Below, one piece after another: positions 15,975 through 23,510 of a DNA stretch of 64,000 nucleotides. Source of the DNA: DASZBX01 sp035943635. GTDB lineage: Bacteria > Actinomycetota > Actinomycetes > Streptomycetales > Catenulisporaceae. The stretch covers positions 1 through 64,000 of the forward strand of contig DASZBX010000146.1 of assembly GCA_035943635.1 (NCBI GenBank). Direction: 5' to 3'. A program made the position numbers and the translations under genes. The notes beneath the pieces are model-generated. The model was not told where the DNA came from, did no database searches, and saw only the letters and a program-made list of their open reading frames with translations. The stretch's first letter is position 1. Every line of letters starts with the position of its first letter.

Positions 15975-17033
15975 TCAGGCCGCGGCGCGTTCGGTCGGGG
16001 CGTCGGTGATGTCCAGGAAGACGTGGTCCAGTTCCGGCCAGCGGTCGCGCAGGGCGCCCTTGATCCGCATGCACACCAGTTCGACCTCCTCGCTGTCGTA
16101 GCCGGCGTTCAGGTCCACCCGCACCGCGAGCAGGGTCGATTCGGGGCCCAGCCGCATGGTCAGCAGGTCCGTCACGGTGTCGATCTCGGCCTGGGCGGTC
16201 AGGAAGCCGCGCAGTTCGTCCTGGACCGCGGGGGTGACGGCCTCGCCGATCAGTTCGCCCTGGGCGACCGAGGCCAGGCGGAAGGCGACGTAGATCAGCA
16301 GGGCGCCGATCGCGGCGGAGGCGACGGCCTCCCAGCGGGCGTTCCCGGTGAGCAGGTGCAGGACGACGCCGGCCGCGGCGAGCAGGACTCCGGCGACGGC
16401 GGTCGAGTCCTCGGCCACGATGGTGCGCAGGGCCGGGTCCTCGCCGACGCCGCTGGTCGCGGGGGAATCACCGTCGCCTGCGCTGTCGCCGACCTTCTCG
16501 CGCCCGGCGCCCGGGGAGATCTGCTCGCGGCGGCGTCTGCGCTGGGTCAGCGCCTTGAGCAGCGAGGATCCCTCGGCGACGAGCGACACGGCCAGGACGC
16601 CCAGGGCGATCAGGAAGCCGTGCGCGCCCTCCGGTTCCGGGTGCAGCCAGGCGCGGATGCCCTGGTAGAACGAGAAGCAGCCGCCGGTGACGAAGATCCC
16701 GACGGCGGCGAGCAGCGACCAGAAGAAGCGCTCCATCCCGTAGCCGAACGGGTGCGCGGCGTCGGCGGCCCGGCGGCTGCGGCGCAGCGAGGCGAGCAGG
16801 AAGATTTCGTTGAGGCTGTCCGCGGCGGAGTGCGCGGCCTCGGCGTAGAGCGCGGGCGAGCTGCTGAGCAGGCCGGCGGCGGCCTTGGCCAGCGCGATCG
16901 CGACGTTCGCGGCCAGCGCGGCCCACACGGCCCCGGCGGCGTGGTCCGGCTTGGACCGGCCCGGACCGCCAGGAGCGACGGGCCCGGTGGTGGGCCCGTC
17001 GTCACTGGTCGTGGTCTGCCCGGTGGCGGCCAT
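15975..17033 (-). CDS. Cation diffusion facilitator (CDF) metal exporter
   Basis: A 352-residue membrane protein. AANVAIALAKAAAGLLSSSPALYAEAAHSAADSLNEIFLL carries the HSxxD metal site of TM2. HPFGYGMERFFWSL is the classic HPfGyGReRff motif, and EDSTAVAGVLLAAAGVVLHLLTG holds the TM5 Asp. The C-terminal domain (TVTDLLTMRLGPESTLLAVRVDLN...) is the ferredoxin-like dimerisation fold. It would export Zn2+, Fe2+ or a similar cation by H+ antiport. Between TM4 and TM5 there is an Arg/Gly-rich cytoplasmic insertion (QRRRRREQISPG... GDGDSPATSG). The ATG at 17033 lies 2 bases after the stop of a 23-codon ORF, implying coupled translation. Confidence 0.85.
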   Translation of the reverse strand: MAATGQTTTSDDGPTTGPVAPGGPGRSKPDHAAGAVWAALAANVAIALAKAAAGLLSSSPALYAEAAHSAADSLNEIFLLASLRRSRRAADAAHPFGYGMERFFWSLLAAVGIFVTGGCFSFYQGIRAWLHPEPEGAHGFLIALGVLAVSLVAEGSSLLKALTQRRRRREQISPGAGREKVGDSAGDGDSPATSGVGEDPALRTIVAEDSTAVAGVLLAAAGVVLHLLTGNARWEAVASAAIGALLIYVAFRLASVAQGELIGEAVTPAVQDELRGFLTAQAEIDTVTDLLTMRLGPESTLLAVRVDLNAGYDSEEVELVCMRIKGALRDRWPELDHVFLDITDAPTERAAA

Positions 17034-17035
17034 GG

Positions 17036-17107
17036 TCAGCCGGACCGGGTTCGGTCGGTGGCCGGGTCGGATAGGGTGGACGCGTCGGGTGCGTCGAGTA
17101 CGGTCAT
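17036..17107 (-). CDS. 23-residue upstream ORF (possible leader peptide) of the CDF gene
   Basis: A GGAGG ribosome-binding site sits seven bases before the ATG at 17107. The frame encodes MTVLDAPDASTLSDPATDRT plus RSG and stops at 17036. The CDF start codon follows after two bases (TGACCATG). The CDF gene itself has no good ribosome-binding site. Either this is a leader controlling the transporter by translational coupling, or it is the transporter's true 5' end after a frameshift. Confidence 0.5.
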   Translation of the reverse strand: MTVLDAPDASTLSDPATDRTRSG

Positions 17108-17163
17108 GAGGCGACCTCCTGGCTGGTTCTCGCCCGGTCGGCGAGGAGGCGGGCCCGTGGCGG

Positions 17164-17301
17164 TCAGTACGGCAGCGTACGCCGCCCCGAGGGAGTGCGC
17201 AGGTCCAGGGGCTGCTCGATCCGCGCCGTGCGGCGCTGGATGCGCACCCGGATACGGCCGCTAGGAGCCCCGCGAAGATCACCAACCGGTGTTCCGGCCA
17301 T
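17164..17301 (-). CDS. Small basic hypothetical protein
   Basis: A 45-residue Arg-rich protein (MAGTPVGDLRGAPSGRIRVR... to TPSGRRTLPY). AGGAGGTGAAAG, about seven bases before the ATG at 17301, is a near-perfect ribosome-binding site, which is the main reason to call this a gene. It is upstream of the leader/CDF unit on the same strand (56-base gap) and may be its first cistron. Function unknown. Confidence 0.5.
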   Translation of the reverse strand: MAGTPVGDLRGAPSGRIRVRIQRRTARIEQPLDLRTPSGRRTLPY

Positions 17302-17418
17302 GTCTTTCACCTCCTGTGTCCACGTGTCTGCGAATGCAGAAATGCCCGTGCTGGGCGTGGTCAAACCGGGCCGGGCCGGAATTCGTTCTCGGATTCACTG
17401 GATCGTGCAGAATTCCCT

Positions 17419-17519
17419 GGGAGTCCGCTGAAGATCTTGGAATGGCCTGGGCGGCCGGATCGTCCACGCGGCCGGATCCGGCCGCCCAGGCCGTTTCAAG
17501 ATCTTCAGCAGCCTCCTAG
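17419..17519. repeat. Palindromic repeat, copy 2 (imperfect)
   Basis: The same arm as at 14284 (GGAGTCCGCTGAAGATCTTG...) is followed by a 17-base duplication at the centre and a right arm with several mismatches (GTTTCAAG for ATTCCAAG; CAGCAGCCTCC for CAGCGGACTCC). The mismatches and insertion show this copy is older or decaying. Together the two copies bracket about 3 kb of small genes. Confidence 0.8.
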
Positions 17520-17528
17520 CGCGGGCGC

Positions 17529-17918
17529 ATGGATACCGCGATCGCGGGCACGGCATCGTCCCAGGTGTGCACTGGGTTTCACTCGCCGCGCAGCGGTCAC
17601 CCGTTTCGCCGATGTTTCTACGACGGGATCGTCCTGCTCGGCGAGTGTTCGCCGTGGCTGGCCGCGGACGCGCACGCCCGCACATTCGTCGGCGACGCGT
17701 ACCGCCTGGGCAAGCGGTCGGCGTGGTCTCACCCAGCCCGTATCAGACCCCAGCCACCCTGGCCCGGCTCGGCCACGACGTCCCGCCGCATGACGACCTG
17801 GGCATCGTGGTCGATCCCGGGCCCCGCTCGGCGGACGACGACGTCACCCTGCACTTCCTCGAAGCCCCTGCCCTGCACCGGTTTCTCGGCCGGTGGCCGA
17901 GCGGATTGCAGCTGGATC
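17529..17918 (+). pseudogene. Remnant of a DJ-1/PfpI-like domain, possibly from a large-subunit catalase
   Basis: The first frame reads FYDGIVLLGECSPWLAADA then HARTFVGDAYRLGK. After losing one base near 17715 the next frame continues VGVVSPSPYQTPATLARLGH and DLGIVVDP, then LHFLEAPALHRFLGRWP. Adding one C (AAG-CCG-GTC-GGC) restores GKPVGVV. The order FV-DAYRxGKPVG...GVVxD...Fl-ALxRHrxxxR is what I recall for the C-terminal flavodoxin/DJ-1-like domain of clade II catalases. The rest of the gene is absent. The family call is tentative; the frameshift is clear. Confidence 0.4.
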
Positions 17919-19658
17919 TCAGCTGTCGAAGGGGCGGTACTGGCGCGGGAGCAGTGCGTGCAGTCCGGCGCCGCCGCTGTCGGGCGGTTCCGGCTGCCCG
18001 GTCGCCGTGTCCCGCATGTCGCGGCCCTGCGACGCGGCGGACGTTGACTCCACCCGGATGTCCAGCAGCGTCGGGCGGTCCGCGGTGAGGGCCCGATCCC
18101 AAGCCTGGCCAAGGTGATCGGAGGCGTCGACGGCGATCGGCCGCAATCCGAGGCCTGCGACGAAGGGGGCGTAGTCCACGTCCAGCGGCTGCGCATCGCG
18201 CAGGACTGCGACGATCAGCCGCGGGTCTGCCCAGGCCGTCCACTGCCGCTTGATCGTGATCAGTTCGGCCAGGCCGTTCGCCTGCATGGCGGTGTCGTCG
18301 GTGAGGACGATCACCGGGCGTCCCGGAAAGGCCATCTTGGCGCCGAGACCCAGCGGCATCGCCGAGCCCGCTGCGCTCGCCGCGCCGGACAGCACCCCGC
18401 GCATCCCGCCGCGGAACCGCAGATGCCGGGCGTAGTGAGCGGTCAGCGCCCCGGATTCGGCGGTGACGACGGCGTTGTCGGGCAGGCGGGCGGAGAGTTC
18501 GGCGAAGGCGCGCTGCGGGGCCGAGCCGGGAATCGCCCCGGCGCCCAGCACCGCACCGGCCATGGCCTCGGTGTCCACCATCTGCCACCACTGCCGCACC
18601 TTCGCCTCCACGTCCTCGCGCCAGCCGCGGTCCTCCTTGCCGCGCAGGTGCGGGATCAGCGCGCGCAGGGTCGCAGCCGCGTCGCCGACCAGGTCGACCT
18701 CGTTCGGGTGGTTCGTGCCGATCCGCCGCGCGTCGGTGTCGATCTGGACTGCCCGCACCCGGCCGGGCCTGGGCAGGAACCTGGTCGGCGGCGCGGCGAA
18801 GCCGACGGTCAGCAGGGTGTCGCATCGGTTCATCAGTTCGTGGCTCGGGCGGGTGCCGAGCGGACCGATCGGGCCGGTGACGTACGGCAGGTCGTCGGAG
18901 ACGACGTCCTTGCCGGGTAAGGATTTCGCCACGCCCGCACCGAGCAGGTCGGCGACGTATTCGATCTCTTCGTGCGCGCCGCGGGCGCCGGTGCCGGCCA
19001 GGACTGCCACCCGGCGCCCGGCGTTGAGGACCTCGGCGGCGCGCTGGATCGCGAAGTTGGCCGGCAGGACCGAAGACCATTCGAACCCTACGACCGACGG
19101 CTTCGCCATCGCCTCGTACGCACGCGCCGGAAGCAGCACGGACTGCATGCCCGCGGGGATGACCACCACGCTCGGGGCCCGCCCGGTCAGGGCGCCGCGG
19201 ATCGCCCGGTCCAGCATGCCGGGCAGGTATTCGGGCGCGGTCAGCACATGCACGGATTCGCCGACCACAGAACGGATCCGGCTCACCAGATCAGGAGTCT
19301 GCCGATACAGCTCGTCGTCATCGTCCCCGTACTCGCTGCGGCCGGTCCCGCCGATGACGGCCAGGATCGGAACCTGGTCGACTCTGGCCTCGTGCAGTCC
19401 GGTGAGCAGGCGGATCGCGCCCGGACCGGCCGAGGCCGCGCAGACGCCGAGCCGACCGGAGAGTTTCGCGTAGCCGACCGCCTGATAGGCGCACGACTCC
19501 TCATGCCCGCCCCGGACGAGTTCCGGCCGGTTCCCGGACCGCTCCCAGGCGGCGAGCAGCCCGGCCAGGCCCTCCCCGCGCGTGCCGAACACCTTGTCGA
19601 CCTCCCACTCGCGCAGACGCTGCAGCAGGTAGTCGGCGACAGTGCTCGGGGCGGTCAT
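17919..19658 (-). CDS. TPP-enzyme-like protein (pyruvate oxidase/acetolactate synthase family) with defective cofactor motif
   Basis: A 579-residue protein with the three-domain layout of the thiamine-pyrophosphate family: N-terminal Pyr domain (VFGTRGEGLAGLLAAWE; catalytic Glu in GHEESCAYQAVGYAK, about residue 53; ASAGPGAIRLLTGLHEA), a central Rossmann-like domain, and a C-terminal PP domain. Related actinobacterial enzymes read GDGAMQMNG and later NN-xDLN in the PP domain. Here residues 453-462 are TDDTAMQANG, the NN is LRD, and about 20 residues of the following loop are gone (VLRDAQPLDVDYAPF). Mg-TPP binding should be lost, so this may be a pseudoenzyme or have changed chemistry. AGGAGG precedes the ATG at 19658. 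It is divergent from a hemerythrin gene. Confidence 0.75.
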   Translation of the reverse strand: MTAPSTVADYLLQRLREWEVDKVFGTRGEGLAGLLAAWERSGNRPELVRGGHEESCAYQAVGYAKLSGRLGVCAASAGPGAIRLLTGLHEARVDQVPILAVIGGTGRSEYGDDDDELYRQTPDLVSRIRSVVGESVHVLTAPEYLPGMLDRAIRGALTGRAPSVVVIPAGMQSVLLPARAYEAMAKPSVVGFEWSSVLPANFAIQRAAEVLNAGRRVAVLAGTGARGAHEEIEYVADLLGAGVAKSLPGKDVVSDDLPYVTGPIGPLGTRPSHELMNRCDTLLTVGFAAPPTRFLPRPGRVRAVQIDTDARRIGTNHPNEVDLVGDAAATLRALIPHLRGKEDRGWREDVEAKVRQWWQMVDTEAMAGAVLGAGAIPGSAPQRAFAELSARLPDNAVVTAESGALTAHYARHLRFRGGMRGVLSGAASAAGSAMPLGLGAKMAFPGRPVIVLTDDTAMQANGLAELITIKRQWTAWADPRLIVAVLRDAQPLDVDYAPFVAGLGLRPIAVDASDHLGQAWDRALTADRPTLLDIRVESTSAASQGRDMRDTATGQPEPPDSGGAGLHALLPRQYRPFDS

Positions 19659-19891
19659 CGTGTTCCTCCTCTGGTTCGGGTCTCCACACGTCCGGCGGTC
19701 CGGCTCGCCGGACCGATCGCGTTGCCCTCCCGGCGCGGTCCAAACAACGGCCCGGGCCCGTCCCGAAGCCGGATGACACCCGATCAGGGTCAGTTCGGCC
19801 GCGAACGGGTGGTGTGGGCGGCGCGAAGGTGTGATCCGCCCGGTACCGGGCAGGCGGTTTCGAACAGCCGAGCTGTCGAGAAGGGAACCGC

Positions 19892-20455
19892 ATGATGGGA
19901 CACGGTGGAAACGTGATCGAGGAACTGGCCGCCGATCACCGCGACATCCGCGAGCTCCTCGAGCGCCTGCAGGCGGCGAACGCGGCGGCGAACGTGCGCG
20001 GCGCGCTGGTCGCCCGGCTCTCGATCGAGCTGTCCGGGCACACGTCGGCCGAGGAGCAGTATCTGTATCCGACCGTGCGCGAGTACGTGCCCGAAGGCGC
20101 GGCGCTGGCCGACGGCGAACTGGCCGCGCACGCCCGGATCGAGGCGCTGCTGCGCCGGCTGGAGGGCGCGTCGGACCGCGGCGGGGAGTTCGGGGACCTG
20201 CTGGAGCGGCTGGCCGCCGAGGTCGACGCGCACATGCGGGACGAGGAGGACCGGGTGTTCCCGGCGCTGGCCCGGGCGTGTTCGCCGGACGCGCTGGACG
20301 AGCTGGGCCGGACCGTGCGCACGGCGAAGGTGACCGCGCCCACCCGGCCGCACCCGGCGTCGCCGGACACTCCCCCGGGCAACATCCTGCTCGACCCCGC
20401 GCTCGGCCTGATCGACCGGGCCAGGGACCAGTTCACCGGCCGCGGGCACGGCTGA
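19892..20455 (+). CDS. Hemerythrin-like (HHE) cation-binding protein
   Basis: A 187-residue protein with a hemerythrin four-helix domain in residues 8-140: IEELAADHRDIRELL, IELSGHTSAEEQYLYPTVREYV, HARIEALLRRLE, and EVDAHMRDEEDRVFPALA. The His and Glu/Asp residues fit a di-iron or other metal site. The C-terminal about 45 residues are Pro-rich and probably disordered. AAGGGAA precedes a double ATG (19892/19895). It is close in pattern to the gene at 13092. Likely a redox or O2/NO stress protein. Confidence 0.8.
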   Translation: MMGHGGNVIEELAADHRDIRELLERLQAANAAANVRGALVARLSIELSGHTSAEEQYLYPTVREYVPEGAALADGELAAHARIEALLRRLEGASDRGGEFGDLLERLAAEVDAHMRDEEDRVFPALARACSPDALDELGRTVRTAKVTAPTRPHPASPDTPPGNILLDPALGLIDRARDQFTGRGHG

Positions 20456-20465
20456 GCCGAGTAAT

Positions 20466-20501
20466 CGGGCCAGCCGGGCCAGCCGGGCCAGCCGGGCCAG
20501 C
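20466..20501. repeat. Four tandem copies of CGGGCCAGC
   Basis: A short 9-base tandem array in the gap between the hemerythrin and hpnB genes. No gene in it. Probably slippage-prone spacer DNA. Confidence 0.8.
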
Positions 20502-20614
20502 CGGAGGGCAGACGCAGGCCGAGGCCGACAGGTTCGCGGGCCGGTCGAGCGCGGCCGAGGGGCGGGCCGCTCCCACACGTCGCCGTACGATCGTGCGAGT
20601 CTTGGCGGGTGACC

Positions 20615-21910
20615 ATGTCGACCCTGCTCACCGTACTCGCCGTGCCCGCCTGGCTCACGCTCGCGATCTGGCTGTTCCTGCTGGTCGGGCGGGGGCTGTT
20701 CTGGCGGATGGGGATCCGGCTGCCGTGGGCCGACGCGTCCGGCACCGGACCGGCCGGCGGATGGCCGAGCGTGACCGCGGTGGTTCCGGCCCGCGACGAG
20801 GCCGCGATGCTTCCGGACACGCTGCCGGCTCTGCTCGCGCAGGACTATCCGGGGCCGCTGAGCATCATCGTGGTCGACGACGGAAGCAGTGACGGGACCG
20901 GGCAGGTGGCCCGGCAGCTGGCCGACGAACATGCCGAGCACGCCGAGCAGGTCGTGCGGACCAGCGCCCGAGGCGGCAGCGCCGTCGACTCTGGCGAACA
21001 CACCGGCCAGCCGACCGTCACCGTCCTGCGCACCGAAGGCCCGCCGCCCGGCTGGGCCGGGAAGGTCGCCGCGATGGACCGCGGCGCGCAGGAGGCCGGG
21101 GCCTGCGACTACCTGCTCTTCACCGACTCGGACATCGCGCACCCGGCCGACAGCGTCCGGCGCCTGGTCGGACACGCCGAGGCCCGGCACCTGGACCTGA
21201 CCTCGCTGATGGCCCGGCTGAACGTCGGCTCGGCGGCTGAGCGCGCGATCGTCCCCGCGTTCGTGTTCAGCTTCTTCCAGCTCTACCCGCCGACCTGGGT
21301 CAACCGCCCGGGCTCGCGCACCGCCGCGGCAGCCGGGGGCTGCATGCTGGTGCGGCGCGACGCCCTGGACCGGGCCGGCGGGCTGGCCGGGATCGCCGCC
21401 GCCCGGATCGACGACGTGGCCCTGGGCACCCTGCTCAAGCGGGCCGGCGGCCGGATCTGGCTCGGGACCACGGCCAGCGTGCGAAGCCTGCGCCCGTATC
21501 CGCGGCTGGCAGACCTCTGGGACATGATCGCGCGCAGTGCCTACACGCAGCTGCGCTACTCGCCGTGGCTGCTCGCGGGCACGATGGTCGGGCTGACAGT
21601 GATCTACGTGGTGCCGCCGGTGCTGGGCGCGGCCGGGCTGGTCACGGCCCTCGCGTCCACAGGAGGAGCGGCACACGGGCACGCCGCGCGGGCACTGTGG
21701 CAGATCGCGGCGCCGTGCCTGGCCGCATGGGCGGTGATGAGCGCCTGCTATCTGCCGGTTCTGCGGCTCTACCGGCTCCGCGCCTGGCGGGCGCCGCTGC
21801 TGCCCGGGGTGATGGCGGTCTACGCGGCGATGACGCTGGACTCGGCCCGCCGGCACCGGCAGGGCCGGGGCGGGTCGTGGAAGGGCCGTGTGATCGAGCA
21901 GGAGAACTGA
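20615..21910 (+). CDS. hpnB: HpnB-type hopanoid-associated glycosyltransferase
   Basis: A 431-residue membrane-linked family 2 glycosyltransferase. The N-terminal TM helix (LLTVLAVPAWLTLAIWLFLLVGRG) is followed by the GT-A domain (VTAVVPARDEAAMLPDTLPALLAQDYPG; nucleotide/metal motifs IIVVDDGSSDGT and LFTDSDIAH). HpnB-specific blocks follow: TSLMARLNVGSAAERAIVPAFVFSFFQLYPPTWVN, AAAAGGCMLVRRDAL and YTQLRYSPWLLAGT. C-terminal TM helices complete it. HpnB is associated with hopanoid side-chain glycosylation, although its exact step is not settled. No other hopanoid gene is in the window. An alternative GTG start lies at 20609. Confidence 0.82.
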   Translation: MSTLLTVLAVPAWLTLAIWLFLLVGRGLFWRMGIRLPWADASGTGPAGGWPSVTAVVPARDEAAMLPDTLPALLAQDYPGPLSIIVVDDGSSDGTGQVARQLADEHAEHAEQVVRTSARGGSAVDSGEHTGQPTVTVLRTEGPPPGWAGKVAAMDRGAQEAGACDYLLFTDSDIAHPADSVRRLVGHAEARHLDLTSLMARLNVGSAAERAIVPAFVFSFFQLYPPTWVNRPGSRTAAAAGGCMLVRRDALDRAGGLAGIAAARIDDVALGTLLKRAGGRIWLGTTASVRSLRPYPRLADLWDMIARSAYTQLRYSPWLLAGTMVGLTVIYVVPPVLGAAGLVTALASTGGAAHGHAARALWQIAAPCLAAWAVMSACYLPVLRLYRLRAWRAPLLPGVMAVYAAMTLDSARRHRQGRGGSWKGRVIEQEN

Positions 21911-22057
21911 GCACCGGGCCCGCCGCCGCGACACACATCAGAGAATTGCTGCCGCAGTAGGGCCGTCCCGGCTATGTTGGATCCGGGATCGCAGGACCGC
22001 GCCGTCGGCGGTCGCGGGGAAGCACGGTCCCACCGATCTCCAGGACGGGGAAACTCT

Positions 22058-23323
22058 GTGAGAGCTCTGATCATCGGCGCCGGGATCGGCGGTCTGACCA
22101 CCGCGCTCAGCCTGCACGCCGCGGGAATCGAGGCGCAGGTGATCGAGGCCGCGGCCGAGTTGCGTCCGCTCGGCGTGGGCATCAACCTGCTGCCGCACGC
22201 GGTCCGCGAGCTGACCGAGCTCGGCCTCGGCGAGCAGCTGGCCGGGCTGGGGATCGCCACCGCCGAGTTCGTGCACCTGGACCGGTTCGGCAACCGGATC
22301 TGGAGCGAGCCGCGGGGGCTCGCCGCCGGATACCGGTGGCCGCAGTACTCGGTGCACCGCGGCGAACTGCAGGCGATGCTGGTGCGGGCGGTGGTCGAGC
22401 GGATCGGCGGCGAGGGCGGTCCGATCCGGACCGGGACCGTGTTCCGCAGCGTGACGCAGGATGCGCACGGCATCCGGGCCGAGGTCGTGGACCGCGCAAC
22501 CGGGGCCGCGAGCACGATCGACGCGGACGTCCTGATCGGCGCCGACGGACTCAACTCGGCCGTGCGCAAGCAGCTGCATCCCGAGGAGGGCCCGCCGTTG
22601 TGGAACGGCGTGCGGATGTGGCGCGGCGCCGTGGAGGGCGCGCCGTTCCTCAGCGGCCGGAGCCTGGCCGTGCTCGGCAGCAACACGCGCGCCAAGTTCG
22701 TCGCCTACCCGATCTCCCGCAGCCACGAGCTGCGCGGCAGCGCCCTGGTGAACTGGGTGGCCGAGGTCCGGATGCCCGAGGGCGCCGGGCCGGTGGTCGA
22801 CTGGAACCGGGCCGGCCGGCTCGAGGACGTCCGGCCGCACTTCGACGGCTGGCGGTTCGACGGGGTCGACGTCTGCGCCCTGATGGCGGCCGGCGACCGG
22901 ATCCTGGAGTACCCGATGGTCGACCGCGACCCGCTGCCGGCCTGGGGCCAGGGCCGGGTGACCCTGCTCGGCGACGCCGCGCACCCGATGTACCCGATCG
23001 GGTCCAACGGCGCCTCCCAGGCCGTGCTGGACGCCCGGGTGCTCGCCTACGAGCTGGTCCGGGCACAGGACCCGGTCAAGGGCCTGGCCGGGTATGAGGC
23101 CGAGCGGCTGGAGAAGACGAACAAGGTGGTCCTGGCGCACCGGTCGATCCCGATGGACCGGGTGCTGAACCTGGTCGCCGAGCGGGCGCCGGACGGTTTC
23201 GCGGCCATAGCGGACGTGCTGGCCCCGGCCGAACTGGCCGAGCTGTCCGAGGCGTTCCTGCTGACCACCGGCACCGACGCGGCGGCGCTGAACAGCCGGG
23301 CCTCGTTCACCCCGGCCCGGTGA
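22058..23323 (+). CDS. FAD-dependent aromatic monooxygenase (PhzS/salicylate-hydroxylase-like)
   Basis: A 421-residue class A flavoprotein monooxygenase. It has the FAD fingerprint IIGAGIGGLTTALSLHAAGI at the N-terminus, the DG motif (DVLIGADGLNSAVRKQL), and the GD motif VTLLGDAAHPMYPIGSNGASQAVLDA. Blocks such as LRPLGVGINLLPHAVRELTELGLG and PQYSVHRGELQAML match flavin-dependent oxidoreductases related to PhzS and salicylate hydroxylases. It hydroxylates an aromatic ring using NAD(P)H and O2; substrate unknown. GGGGAA precedes the GTG at 22058. Confidence 0.82.
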   Translation: MRALIIGAGIGGLTTALSLHAAGIEAQVIEAAAELRPLGVGINLLPHAVRELTELGLGEQLAGLGIATAEFVHLDRFGNRIWSEPRGLAAGYRWPQYSVHRGELQAMLVRAVVERIGGEGGPIRTGTVFRSVTQDAHGIRAEVVDRATGAASTIDADVLIGADGLNSAVRKQLHPEEGPPLWNGVRMWRGAVEGAPFLSGRSLAVLGSNTRAKFVAYPISRSHELRGSALVNWVAEVRMPEGAGPVVDWNRAGRLEDVRPHFDGWRFDGVDVCALMAAGDRILEYPMVDRDPLPAWGQGRVTLLGDAAHPMYPIGSNGASQAVLDARVLAYELVRAQDPVKGLAGYEAERLEKTNKVVLAHRSIPMDRVLNLVAERAPDGFAAIADVLAPAELAELSEAFLLTTGTDAAALNSRASFTPAR

Positions 23324-23510
23324 GGCCGCCGGATCCGCGCCCGGGGCGCCGTCCCGGCCGGGCCACGCTCGGCTTTCGGTAATTTAAGCTTCAATGACCG
23401 GGCGGGATCCACACGCTGCACATGATCGACTTTGCCGCGGCGTGCTGGAAAGATTGCGTTCGCCCTTCACCCTCACCTTCATGGACCGACGCACAACTTA
23501 CGGAGACCTG

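Noticed and set aside
20466..20501. CRISPR-like short repeats (also at 56251-56283)
   Set aside because: Units are 9-11 bases with no spacers; simple tandem repeats.
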